DNA from: Ridgeia piscesae
Lineage: Eukaryota; Annelida; Polychaeta; Sabellida; Siboglinidae
Reading direction: 5' to 3'
NCBI GenBank assembly: GCA_025642075.2
Contig: JAODUO010001673.1
Coordinates: forward strand, 1 to 64,000
Length of the DNA: 64,000 nt
The notes under the pieces were generated by a model. The model was not told where the DNA came from, did no database searches, and worked only from the letters and a program-made list of their open reading frames with translations. Shown here one piece after another: positions 10,111 to 20,829 of this stretch. Numbering within the stretch: position 1 is the first letter of the stretch; every line of letters begins with the position of its first letter. The translations under genes were made by a program, and so were the position numbers.

Positions 10111-10982
10111 CAGCAAAGGAGGTAACGCGACCACCTGTCGTGGTATGTCTAGAGGGTCGAGGGTCGAAGGTCGCGTAACGATTGGGCTGACCGGTGCCCG
10201 AGTCCTGGGACACAGATAGTCCTGACCTGTGTCTTCGTCCTCCTTGTTGGTGAAAGTGATGTCCTGAACCACGTCCTCTTGCGGCCAGAAAGGGCTGCTG
10301 ACGAGAGAACGACAGTGGCATTGGCATAGCAGCATGCCGTTGTTGCGGGGATCTAGCCGGTGCTGACCGATGTGGAGCAGCACATGTTTTACCGACGGTA
10401 AAAGGTGCCGAGCCCCTGTATAGGGCATAGTCTCGTTGCCGACTGGCCACCTTCTCCCGCAACTGTAGCTTAGTTGCGAGCTCGTCGAAGCCCCAAATGG
10501 AGCAGTACGAAAGCGCTCCCGTTCCTCTAGTGGCATAAGGGGAGAGACTCCTCGTAGAGCTTGGTCCTGTTGATGCAGTAGGATGTTGTAGGCAATGGCG
10601 CAATCCAAGGTAGCACCATCGTACCAAGCCGTTGCCACTGACTGTGACAACTGTAAAGTTGCCTTAGCTGTTCCAACACCTGTTCTGTGGATACACTTCC
10701 AATGTCCACGTGTTCAATCAGTCCTTGTATGGACCGATTGAGGGCAGCTCCCATCCAATCATGGAAGGAGGAGATACACAGCCGTCGGCGCGTCATGGCT
10801 GCTCCGTCCCGAGTCGTGCTCTTATCTACGACAGGGAGTCTCGTGAAAACAGACAACCTATAGAAGAAAGCTATAACGCAGAGTGCAGGGCCTCTCTGGA
10901 GGGAAGTACCGAAATAAATTGGTGTGAATTGCCCACCTGAGGGTTTTTCATTCCTGCTGAATTTTCTGAAGTGATTTATCAA
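10110..10982 (-). pseudogene. DIRS-like gag/N-terminal region, broken
   Basis: Fragments in alternating minus-strand frames resemble the N-terminal protein of DIRS-type elements. They include ALRGVSPLMPLEERERFRTA, then FDELATKLQLREKVASRQRD, then a basic Arg/Gly/Gln-rich stretch (SRQQPFLAARGRGSG, then FHQQGGRR). The need to change frames within one block shows recent-to-moderate decay. The Arg-rich part probably bound nucleic acid. The N-terminal portion beyond 10982 (residues around QPDEQCDKISHSEQ at about 11100-11160) is only tentative. Confidence 0.55.
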
Positions 10983-11514
10983 TGCCTCAGAAAAAGGAAA
11001 ACCAGGCTGGGGGAGCGACTTGTGTCAGTGTTGACAGACGTGGCACTGTGCGAGGGACAATACTGTCAGTCGCGGCAATTCATCAGAGAAAACGTGTTGG
11101 CCTGGATGACCTGTTCTGAATGTGATATCTTGTCACATTGCTCGTCCGGTTGTACAGTAACTGATTGTGGAGCTGTATCAGTGTGTTGATCACGTTCATC
11201 AACAGAACTCCAGGCACCATCGTCATCCGAACAGGAATACACGAGCCTATCATCATACGCCGCGTGAGGCCGAATAGGAGAACGGCCAGAAAACTAACTT
11301 TTTGTCTGTCACACTGCCGGGCGTAACCAGCAGCTTCTGCCAGTGTACGGCGTGTGTACTTGCCTACGTAATGTCGCTAGTGGGGAAGTCATGTCCGGGG
11401 ATCGCCTATGTATTCCCGGGAGCAACGTTTCAACGCCCAGTCAACCGTTAATTTCGATGGAAATGGCGTCGATTCGGCGGCCGAAAACCGGCTCTTCCAA
11501 CCGCGAGTGGGTTG

Positions 11515-11650
11515 CGTTTCGCGAAACAGGACCCCGTGTCGTGGAGTCGACTTCACGACACGGGGTCCTGTCTAAAACCGGAGTTTGCCTTCGCCGATTG
11601 GCGAAGGCAAACTCCGGTTTTAATGCGCCTAATTATTAATGCGCCTAATT
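11515..11650. repeat. two adjacent perfect palindromes plus a 14-bp direct repeat
   Basis: Palindrome 1 has arms 11526-11543 and 11554-11571 (18-bp stem, 10-base spacer that itself contains AGTCGACT). Palindrome 2 has arms 11574-11595 and 11600-11621 (22 bp, perfect, loop GATT). They are only two bases apart. TAATGCGCCTAATT follows twice, at 11621-11634 and 11637-11650. A further small palindrome, GTTTCGCGAAAC, lies at 11515-11526. Perfect pairing over about 40 bp cannot be chance and is unlike a terminator in this AT-rich animal DNA. Confidence 0.93.
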
Positions 11651-11759
11651 GCAGCCTTTTCTTTGGTTGTCTTTCCCAGAGACCGGGCGATCTGACTACG
11701 CCGAGAAACGCAATTGTTGTAACGCATATTGACGACAACCGGTTGCGATCGCCCTAAGC

Positions 11760-12010
11760 CTGGTCTAAGGCTGCGGCGGTTTCTGATTGGTTTCGGTCGG
11801 TGACCTGCGCCGAACGGGGTAAATCTCCGGCTCTCCGGAGAACCGGCCGGACCTCCGGCCTTGGGTATTACATTCGGCCGAACGGTGTTAATCTCCGAGG
11901 TTCGGCCGGACTTCCGGGCCCCGGCCCTCCGGCTCAGGGCCTCCGGCTCCGGCCCTCCGGGCTCCGGCATCATCTCCGTTATATCAGGAGGAATGTCACC
12001 GGTTTTCGAC
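11760..12010. other. GC-rich block of CCGG/CTCCGG inverted motifs
   Basis: The base composition rises sharply and the sequence is made of short palindromic strings such as CTCCGGCTCTCCGGAG, GGCCGGACCTCCGGCC and GGGCCCCGGCC. Open frames exist on both strands but look like by-products of the motif repetition. It may be a decayed structured end of a mobile element or a CpG-rich regulatory patch; I cannot decide. Confidence 0.4.
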
Positions 12011-12048
12011 CCTGGCCGGGCCCGTTGGCGTAAGTCCATCGACATGAT

Positions 12049-12640
12049 CATAATTAACACCCATCCTAGTGACTCTTCATTGGCTTCCTTGCGCTACTAT
12101 ATAGAATACAAGGTCATAGTGACAACGTTCAAAGTCCATCTGCTTGCATCGAGTAGCACGACAGACGAACTCGAGTTCTACCAGCCCAGCAGAACGTTGC
12201 GATCATCAACGAATTATCTAATAAATGCGTACATCTCCGCCAGTACGGTGACAGAGCCTTCTCCGTCGTTGCTCCTCGTCTATGGAACGCTCTTCCACCC
12301 GATATGCACCAATGTGACTCTTTACACCAGTTAAAAACCCTTCAGAAAACTAATTTATTCAAACGAGCCTTTTATTCATGAACATTGGCTCTCATTTAAT
12401 GTTGTGATGATTTGACTTTTGATGCTTTTATTAATTATTTACTTTTTTAACCCTTTGCCAGTTTTATTATCTTCAATTTATAGTTATTTTAAATGTATTT
12501 TAATATAACTTTATTTCTTAATGATGCCTCGTTATTACAATGTTTAATTTGTTTAGTATTATTTTTATGTTTTGCAACAGTGCCTTCGAACAGGGCAGTT
12601 TGGATTTACCGTGCTATATAAATGCTTTATTATTATCGTT
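12049..12640 (+). mobile_element. CR1/L2-like LINE 3' fragment
   Basis: The plus strand encodes RYYIEYKVIVTTFKVHL, then ELEFYQPSRTLRSSTN. After a frame change come YGDRAFSVVAPRLWNALPPD and KTNLFKRAF, the conserved C-terminus of CR1/L2-like LINE reverse transcriptases. The 3' end has the usual GTGCTATATAAATGCTTTAT with an ATTATT-type tail near 12605-12640. It is 5' truncated at about 12049, adjoining the GC-rich block. Confidence 0.8.
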
Positions 12641-12644
12641 AGTG

Positions 12645-12970
12645 TTAACTATCAATACTGACAATAGTTAGTTAGTATTTACTATTATGACAAGTGTTAT
12701 TCTCACTCTCAGCCTCGGGGACAGATATGACCTTATATGTGACTAATAATAATTAGTTAGGTTCTAAGTTATTAATCGTACCATAAGTATTCATCATATA
12801 CCATGTTCAAAGATTCGTTATTTTATATTCTTTTTGGACATGTTTCACCTATGAAAAACACTGAACACTTTATTGATAATTATATTTCGAAATCTAGTGA
12901 AAAATAAGTGTGCTGATACATCATTAAAAGAATAGAAATGCAATGTTGTGAATGTTTTTATTTAAAAATG
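12645..12970. other. AT-rich spacer, nothing recognised
   Basis: No coding or repeat structure is supported. Probably intronic if the DZIP3-like gene spans this region. Confidence 0.45.
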
Positions 12971-12973
12971 AAA

Positions 12974-13070
12974 TTATTGTTTCATTGTCTGTTGGACCTG
13001 TTCTAGAGAGCACATGTAGTTGTTAACTTGTTTCCTCATTATTTCTTCTACCTTTTGTAAGTCGCCAATA
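12974..13070 (-). CDS. candidate terminal exon, coiled-coil-like
   Basis: On the minus strand, after AAATAG as possible acceptor, a short frame reads IGDLQKVEEIMRKQVNNYM, then CSLEQVQQTMKQ and stop (12974-12976). It has coiled-coil character, like the tail region of DZIP3-like proteins. It lies only 245 bp downstream of the exon ending at 13315, but the phase does not match (that donor is phase 0, this start needs two bases). Either another exon intervenes, or it is an alternative or decayed last exon. The evidence is suggestive only. Confidence 0.3.
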
Positions 13071-13314
13071 CTATTTCACCATCCTGAACAATGGGGAGCC
13101 AAGAGAGAAGTTAGCATGCATTCACTACATTTTTAAAGATAATTAACATGTCATGTGGATTAAACAGTTAGTGTTATACATTTTAATTTTCCTTTGCAAT
13201 TACGGATAAATGTATCAGTTTAAGCTGCTGTTTAATTTCCAACTGGTATACACTTTGTGCAAAAATACCTATGGCATGGGCTTATTGACCAAAACGTAAA
13301 AAACAAAACATTAC

Positions 13315-13960
13315 CTGGGAAGCTTTTTTCTGGGTCTCATGATCACAAATCTTCTTGCATCGTGTCATCAATTGCAGCAGGCCCAAAGCATCGGTCTTGG
13401 CAGGATTATACATCGAAGGCTGCTGGCCAGAGCCCATGAATAGCTTAGCTAGCTGCCACGGTTGTGTTGGCCAGTTTTTCACATCGGTGTTTTTCCATGA
13501 ATATGTACCTGCGCCCAGTCCAGCAGTAATGCCATCCAACCATTTGTTGCAAATTCCATTTGGACAATTGATATACCACTGTGCATTGGTATCAGTGTCA
13601 GGTTCTTCAGATCCCTCAGAAGTACATCTTACGTTGCATTCTGCTATTTGGCCTCTCTCATCTGATCCATGCTTTTGTATACGCTTATACGTACACTTGG
13701 CAAGGCATCGTCGGCCTCCCAATTTTGTTTTTAGCGATTTATGGAATTCACCAATCGCTTTTTCACAGAAAGGCCTTAATCCTTCAGCAACATAGATAAG
13801 TGCCTGAGTAAGTTTAAACCAGTTAACATACTCTTCGTCTTTGAATCTGCGCTCAGACGCCGATTCTGGCATCATGAAGGCATACCAGGTAAACTAGATT
13901 CTCAGTAATTGTTGTTGCATTTCTGTGTCAGAGAACAGGTTCACCATCGGGTTGCAGATC
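13315..13960 (-). CDS. large exon of a DZIP3-like invertebrate protein
   Basis: The coding block ends at a good donor (CCCAG/GTAATG at 13315/13314, phase 0). From ATG at 13875 it gives 187 codons. It includes DEEYVNWFKLTQALIYVAEG, many Cys (RRCLAKCTYKRI, ECNVRCTSEG), NCPNGICNKWLDGI, and SWKNTDVKNWPTQPWQLAKL, ending in LLQLMTRCKK. The conserved CPNGICxxWL and WKNTDxxxWPxxPWxxAK blocks are what I know from the N-terminal module of DZIP3-like proteins expanded in molluscs and lancelets. Upstream the same frame is open to 13960 (ICNPMVNLFSDTEMQQQLL) except for one TAG at 13894-13896. So either the exon begins at the AG ending at 13894, or the copy carries a premature stop. The exon at 1362-1517 fits next in phase and order. 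Function unknown. Confidence 0.7.
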
Positions 13961-14557
13961 CTAGAAAATAAAAAGTAGTTTATATTTAAGTCCGCTAGCA
14001 GTATGTACACAATCAAACAGTTATAATAATGAAGTTTTTCAGTTATAATAATGATCAATATGTATAGGTCTAATTATTAGTGATGCAGAAATACAATTTG
14101 CTACATCTGGCTTAAGGATACAACCTGCACCAACAAAGATACACTAAAAAAGTATATAAAGGTTTGACATCATTACTTAATCATAGAGATATCAGGTTTA
14201 CTTTAGCAACAAAATAACCGTTTAGAAAAGAAAAGAAACGTTGTGTGGTATGGTGATCCCATGGTACGTTACATGCCGTCTTCCTGTGTCCCCTATAAAT
14301 ATAGATTTTGAAATATGTGTACACTGTACGTATATGATGATTATCACGAGTGTATGATGTCTTCTGCATGAAAACGTATGTAACTTATATGTTATGATGA
14401 AAGTATATAATATAGATAACGTGACTTTTTATTGACATACACACACAAGTACACAAACGATAAAATAATGTTATCGTGGCACAGGTCGCCACAAACTGAC
14501 GTTTTGATGCAGTCATGGCAATGATGACAGACCTAGCTGACAGCCAAGTTGAAACAC
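13961..14557. other. probable intron or spacer
   Basis: AT-rich, no supported coding segment. Starts with the alternative acceptor TTTTCTAG (minus strand) of the neighbouring exon. Confidence 0.45.
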
Positions 14558-14687
14558 CTGTATCACCATTTACCAGGCTGCCCTGTCTTGCTAGGCTGAG
14601 TGACGTTTGAACAACACCAATGTAAAGAGGCCTATTTAATTTGGGATGCCTAGCTCGGACAAAGGGCTTGCTTATCTGAACCACACC
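14558..14687 (-). CDS. candidate internal exon, unrecognised product
   Basis: The minus strand shows a strong acceptor with polypyrimidine tract (CCCTTTGTTTGTTACAG), then GVVQISKPFVRARHPKLNRP, LYIGVVQTSLSLARQG and SLVNGDTG. A possible donor (ACAG/GTGTTT) follows. GVVQ occurs twice, hinting at an internal repeat. I do not recognise the family. It lies upstream of, and in the same orientation as, the DZIP3-like exon at 13315-13960, so it could be an earlier exon of that gene or part of an old repeat. The frame stays open past the donor, so the 3' limit is uncertain. Confidence 0.3.
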
Positions 14688-14789
14688 CTGTAACAAACAA
14701 AGGGAATTATAGTCCGTCGGCAAGTGTAAAGGAAGAAATGTTTTGCTATATTCTTGCATTTGTGTTAATTCCCTCTAAAATACATCACT

Positions 14790-15300
14790 GATCAGAAATA
14801 ATGTTGTTACCATTTTTTAGTGGTCCCATGTCTAGTTTTAGCACAATATAAACATTGTTGGGCAAACACTCTATAATAAACAAATTCAATCTTGTCATAT
14901 TTTTGGGTATAATCTTGGCAAATGGTTTTAATGTTGTGTAAATGGTATTTAGAACTTAAAAACACTTGTTGCCATTTTTTTCTATTTGGTCCCATAGTGA
15001 TTTAGCAGCCATTTAAATAATGGCCGCCAAATTTAATATCGCTGTACATTAATAACTGTTTCATCTAGAGAAATAATTGTGGTATGTGGATATATGTATT
15101 TTTAAAGATGGCGCCTGACAAAATCTAAAAAATTATTATATCCATAGCTTAAGAACTATGTGGCTTAGAGACCAAGCGTTAAGGTCAAAATACATAATTT
15201 TAGAAGCAATTATGTGCTGTACTACTTTTGACTTACCCGCCATTCTAAAAGATGGCCCCATCAAACAGTACTATTTCTGTATCTTAAGAGAGTCTGTTAT
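14790..15300. other. AT-rich non-coding with loosely repeated GGTCCCAT motifs
   Basis: Related phrases appear near 14812-14830 (CCATTTTTTAGTGGTCCCAT) and 14970-14996 (CCATTTTTTTCTATTTGGTC). This suggests a small diverged repeat. No gene is supported. Confidence 0.35.
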
Positions 15301-15302
15301 CC

Positions 15303-15703
15303 CTATGTCTTATGATCTACGTATCGTCGAACTTTGATATTCTGTAAAATGGACAGAGCCGGCCAATTCAAACATTGGTTTATTGATTTCAAATTTATGC
15401 CAAAGCATATTGAAAACTCCCAATATGTTCCTCCAACCACACCCACCCCATCTAACATCCACTGCAATTGCACAGCATTGTTAAGTGCATGTCGGCTATT
15501 AAGCATGAAAACTGTCTTCTGCAAACTTTCGTCAAACCTTTTCACTTGACAATCATTGATATGCACTAAGATGACAAAGGAAATCTTGCTGTCGTGGAGT
15601 GTATCTGCAAAACTTTTCCCCAGGATTCTAGTGATAACACGGTCTTCAAGATAATATTTGACTTGAATGCAGTAATTGGCACTCACGTGTTTGCGTACAG
15701 AAA
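15303..15703 (-). CDS. unrecognised protein-like open frame, possible exon
   Basis: A continuous minus-strand frame of about 130 codons has protein-like composition. It includes YCIQVKYYLEDRVITRILGK, VILVHINDCQVKRFDESLQK, then GGTYWEFSICFGINLKSINQ and NIKVRRYVDHKT before a stop. It has no ATG start. It is preceded by a possible acceptor (CATCCAG at 15704-15710), so it reads like an internal or terminal exon. The alternation of short hydrophobic and polar strands suggests a beta-rich fold, but I recognise no domain. It lies next to inverted repeat copy 1 at 15866 and in the same orientation as the DZIP3-like exon 1.4 kb away. It may be a host gene or a mobile-element protein. Confidence 0.42.
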
Positions 15704-15865
15704 CTGGATGTTGATGTTAGCAAACCCGTGAACACTTGCTGGAGAATAGTGTGCAGGCCAAAAGTGGCACAACCTAATAAGCTACAACACAATCCAATAG
15801 AGATGCTGTCTCATATGGAACGATATTAGGGCCATAATTCATTGTGTTATATTATTGCAGATAAT

Positions 15866-16012
15866 CTGCAATAATACAAAGTCAGTCATAATATAAGTCA
15901 GGCATAATAATTATGAAGTCTGCCATAATAAGCACTCGCTAACCTTTTAGAGCTTGTGCTGCTATCTAGCAAACTATGCCAACTTGAAAATACTGAAGTA
16001 TCCCTTACATTA
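15866..16012 (+). repeat. dispersed repeat, copy paired with 20152-20320
   Basis: GCCATAATAAGCACTCGCTA, CCAACTTGAAAATACT and AGTATCCCTTA recur in inverted orientation at 20152-20320. The outer part consists of near-tandem ATAATA-AAGTCAGGC units. The two copies bracket 4.1 kb that contains a LINE and a hAT-like element. Confidence 0.85.
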
Positions 16013-16729
16013 AAATTTAATGTGCTGCGGGGCCTCTGCATAGGTGTGTGTGCTTCCATTTAAGTCAATAATACCAATTATAATCACATGACTGATTAAG
16101 AAATATGTATTAGCTCGGTCCGAACTCTACACAATGTAAATTTGATGTGTTTTGCGATTGCGGTGCTTGATTGGTCATGCAGAAATTCATTTCGGAGGGA
16201 GTTTAAAAAAAAATTTGGACCAATTTTGTTTAGTAATTTCCTCTCTTTGTGAATTTTTTTTATATATTTATTATAATGATTTGCTTATTTATTGATGCGT
16301 ACAATCAGAAGCTGCGATCTGCCACAACAGACAGCACGGTGAAATTTGTCGTAATAAAAATTATTACTTTCTTTGATTTAATTTCTAAACGTACATTATA
16401 CTACTACATCTTTATTTACCTCCAACACATATGAACAACACAGGGACATTTACAATCAACTGTTCAGGTACAATATTCTGAAATGCACTAACTCGTCATT
16501 TACAAAAAAAACTCTCTGTTCAGCAATCAGTTTAAAAATAAACCAAATAAGTTTTAATGTCAATATATCAATTTTTTTCATTTTATCTTTACTCCAGTTA
16601 AATTTTGTTTATTATCTTACCTTTTAAGTTAGCTGTAAACACACCATAATTTTATCATGTTATGAATTATTAAGCTTGCAGTTTGGGGTGTCTCACACCA
16701 GCATACAGTTAGCAACGCCCTGGTAGATA
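16013..16729. other. AT-rich spacer, nothing recognised
   Basis: Only short chance frames; no splice-bounded coding or repeat structure was seen. Confidence 0.45.
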
Positions 16730-18545
<1,816 letters not shown>

Positions 18546-18606
18546 ATATACATACATATATGTGTATATAAATTGGTCACCCGTCCCCCCACCGGATCGC
18601 AGCCCC

Positions 18607-19641
18607 CAGGGTTGGGTTCAAATACGTATTTCTATTTGCATTTGAATACTAAAATATGGTGTATTTGTAATTGAATTGAAAATCACAAATGGGCACATAT
18701 TTGTATTGGTCTATATTTGAAAAGTATATCAAATACAATCAAATACACATAACAATTACCAACAAAAGGTAAAGCATTGCCTGAAATAAACTGGCCCAAG
18801 AGTCAAGATAGAATGTTTTTCACACCTGGACAACAGTGGGCAGGCAGCACTGAGAAAATTGGCCTACAGTGAAGCTGGTCAAACATTAGCATCAATGAAT
18901 GAATGGGAAGCGAGTGAAGCTTATCTATAGCCATAAAGGCAGGAATTCACAGGGAATGTGCTTCAAAGAATCCTGCTGTCACCTGCTGTGTAAACATCCT
19001 GGGCAAAGACAAAGGAAACTAGGTTTCCTCCAGTGCAGGGGAAGAGCTACCAACTAGCTGGTACAGTAGTACAGATAAGGATTCTAGTAAACCTGTCTGC
19101 CAATTAGTCTTCAGCAGTCAATCAAGCTTTTGTAGTGACAGTGAGCCTAATCAATTCTAAACATTTTGATGGACTAATGAACTTTTGTCTTTACCAGGCA
19201 TGTGGCCAAATACATTTGTAAAGTATTTGATACTTTCAAATACTTTTTCAAATACATTGTCAGTATCAACATTTCTGTTTCATGATCACACGTAATGCCC
19301 GCCAACCTAATTACATTTACTGCAAATCACCTTTTACCAAATCTTTTCAACCTTCTATGATATAAATTTTACCACAATTTAGAGATTAAACAAAATTCCA
19401 CGCACTGTGATACACTTGAACTATAATAGAGACACGGTCCACATATTTCAATTGTATTTGAATCAAATTTCAAAAAAGGCAATGTATTTCAATCGTATTT
19501 AAATAAAAAATGGCAGTGTATTTATATTTGTACTGAAAATTTGTATTTGTATTTTAATCTAGAAAAGCAATATATTTGTATATGATTTGGCTGAGTTGTA
19601 TTTGTATTTGATCCCAAAATGTGTATTTGGACCCAACCCTG
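18607..19641. mobile_element. non-autonomous hAT-like element, 1035 bp
   Basis: The termini are CAGGGTTGGGTTCAAATACG and, inverted at the right end, CAGGGTTGGGTCCAAATACA. The flanking octamers GCAGCCCC (18599-18606) and CCAGCCCT (19642-19649) agree at six of eight positions, consistent with a decayed 8-bp hAT duplication. Subterminal regions are packed with CAAATAC/GTATTTG motifs on both strands (18610-18760 and 19200-19640). These are candidate transposase-binding sites. No transposase frame is present. Confidence 0.85.
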
Positions 19642-19649
19642 CCAGCCCT

Positions 19650-20150
19650 GTGCGTGACAGTATTGGCATTATAATCGATGCGATGTTGCAGCAGGTCTCA
19701 CTTATTAGCAAATGTCATATTATGTGACGGCAGTCATCGTACGTGTGCATGACATGCAGACGTAATTGCAGACATTGTAAGTTGACCTATGACAGATATG
19801 GTCAAGTAGTATGCCTAAGAGAAACAAAAGAACATAAAACAATTATGTTGAATTATTACATGTATTTTCACGCAAATTAATATTGCCTTATTTACATAAC
19901 AAATTAACACAACTACTAATAAAAAGCATTACAGAAACTGATGATTAAGCTTATTACATACTTTAATTATGCTCTATAATTATAAATTAAATGCGAGGTT
20001 TCTGCCCAGCGTCACTTTCTGCCTCATAACATATTTTGTATTGTGCCACAGCATAAAAAGGCGCATTACGAACAACAAAATAACAGTCCAGCTTGATGTT
20101 ATTTATCGAGCAGCTCGCGGGTGAATAGCCTGAGCCAAACATTTGTTTAC
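19650..20150. other. spacer, nothing recognised
   Basis: A 62-codon minus-strand frame near 19987-20175 runs into the neighbouring repeat and has no supporting features. Confidence 0.4.
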
Positions 20151-20151
20151 G

Positions 20152-20320
20152 TAAGGGATACTCCAGTATTTTCAATTTTCAAGTTGGCGTAGTTCGCTAG
20201 GTGGCAGCACACACTCTAATAGGTTAGCGAGTGCTTATTATGGCAGATTTTGTATTATGTCTGACTTCGTATTATGCCTGACTTCATATTATGCTTGACT
20301 TTGTATTATTGATAAAATCG
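20152..20320 (-). repeat. dispersed repeat, inverted partner of 15866-16012
   Basis: Read on the minus strand it matches 15866-16012 through AATAATACAAAGTCA, CTGCCATAATAAGCACTCGC and GCCAACTTGAAAAT. It carries about four near-tandem 17-bp units of the type CATAATAYRAAGTCAGG, against fewer in the partner. Confidence 0.85.
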
Positions 20321-20364
20321 ATTGTCAAAAGCAATATAAACTGGAGTGCTATAAACGTAAGGAG

Positions 20365-20394
20365 GTCTCGCCATCTGCGCACGAATGGCGAGAC
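20365..20394. repeat. 10-bp perfect hairpin
   Basis: GTCTCGCCAT, a 10-base loop, then ATGGCGAGAC. The stem resembles CATGGCGAGACTCC near 5095 in dispersed repeat copy 1, so it may be a fragment of that repeat's end. Confidence 0.6.
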
Positions 20395-20829
20395 TCCCAC
20401 CGTGACAATCCAAGGAAACCAGTCGAGAATTTGACCGTTTGAAGGCGGACAGATCCCCGCAAGAGAAGCACTCCATCGTATAAAGAGGTTATATAGTAAT
20501 AATCAGTTCATGACTTTGCTTCGATTTTTATCTTTCTTTTTAAATGGTAAGGATGAATGAAAATAAAAAATAAAATCAAAAAATGAATGAAGCCGGTACT
20601 ATTCACTCGGAATGATACCCGTGGTGCGGGCCTGTTTCGGGGTTACATTAGTGCCCTTTCTCGGACCACGAACATTCGTGATTCACCTTCGTGGCCCTAA
20701 CCCTCTCTCAAACGTCGAACTGAACACGATTGACATATGTAAGACGCAATCTGAATCTGGCATAAGACTCAATGAATGATATGACATGGAGAACCTTCTC
20801 CAGTGTAATTACAATGAAAATGGAACTTA

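Larger units (their letters stand above)
8570..11190 (-). mobile_element. DIRS-like retrotransposon remnant (gag-like, RT, RNase H)
   Basis: Reading down the minus strand, the order is a gag-like region, a reverse transcriptase, RNase H, and a DLFATRWN block. The YLDDWL polymerase motif, the RHIPGRLNVLAD end of RNase H and the downstream LHAWRVSG segment found separately at 5.65-6.06 kb favour DIRS-type over Gypsy-type elements. No integrase or long terminal repeats were seen, nor any tyrosine recombinase core. Several frame changes and stops make it inactive. The 5' limit is uncertain; gag-like residues fade around 11190. Two perfect palindromes at 11.5 kb lie just beyond this end. Confidence 0.75.
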
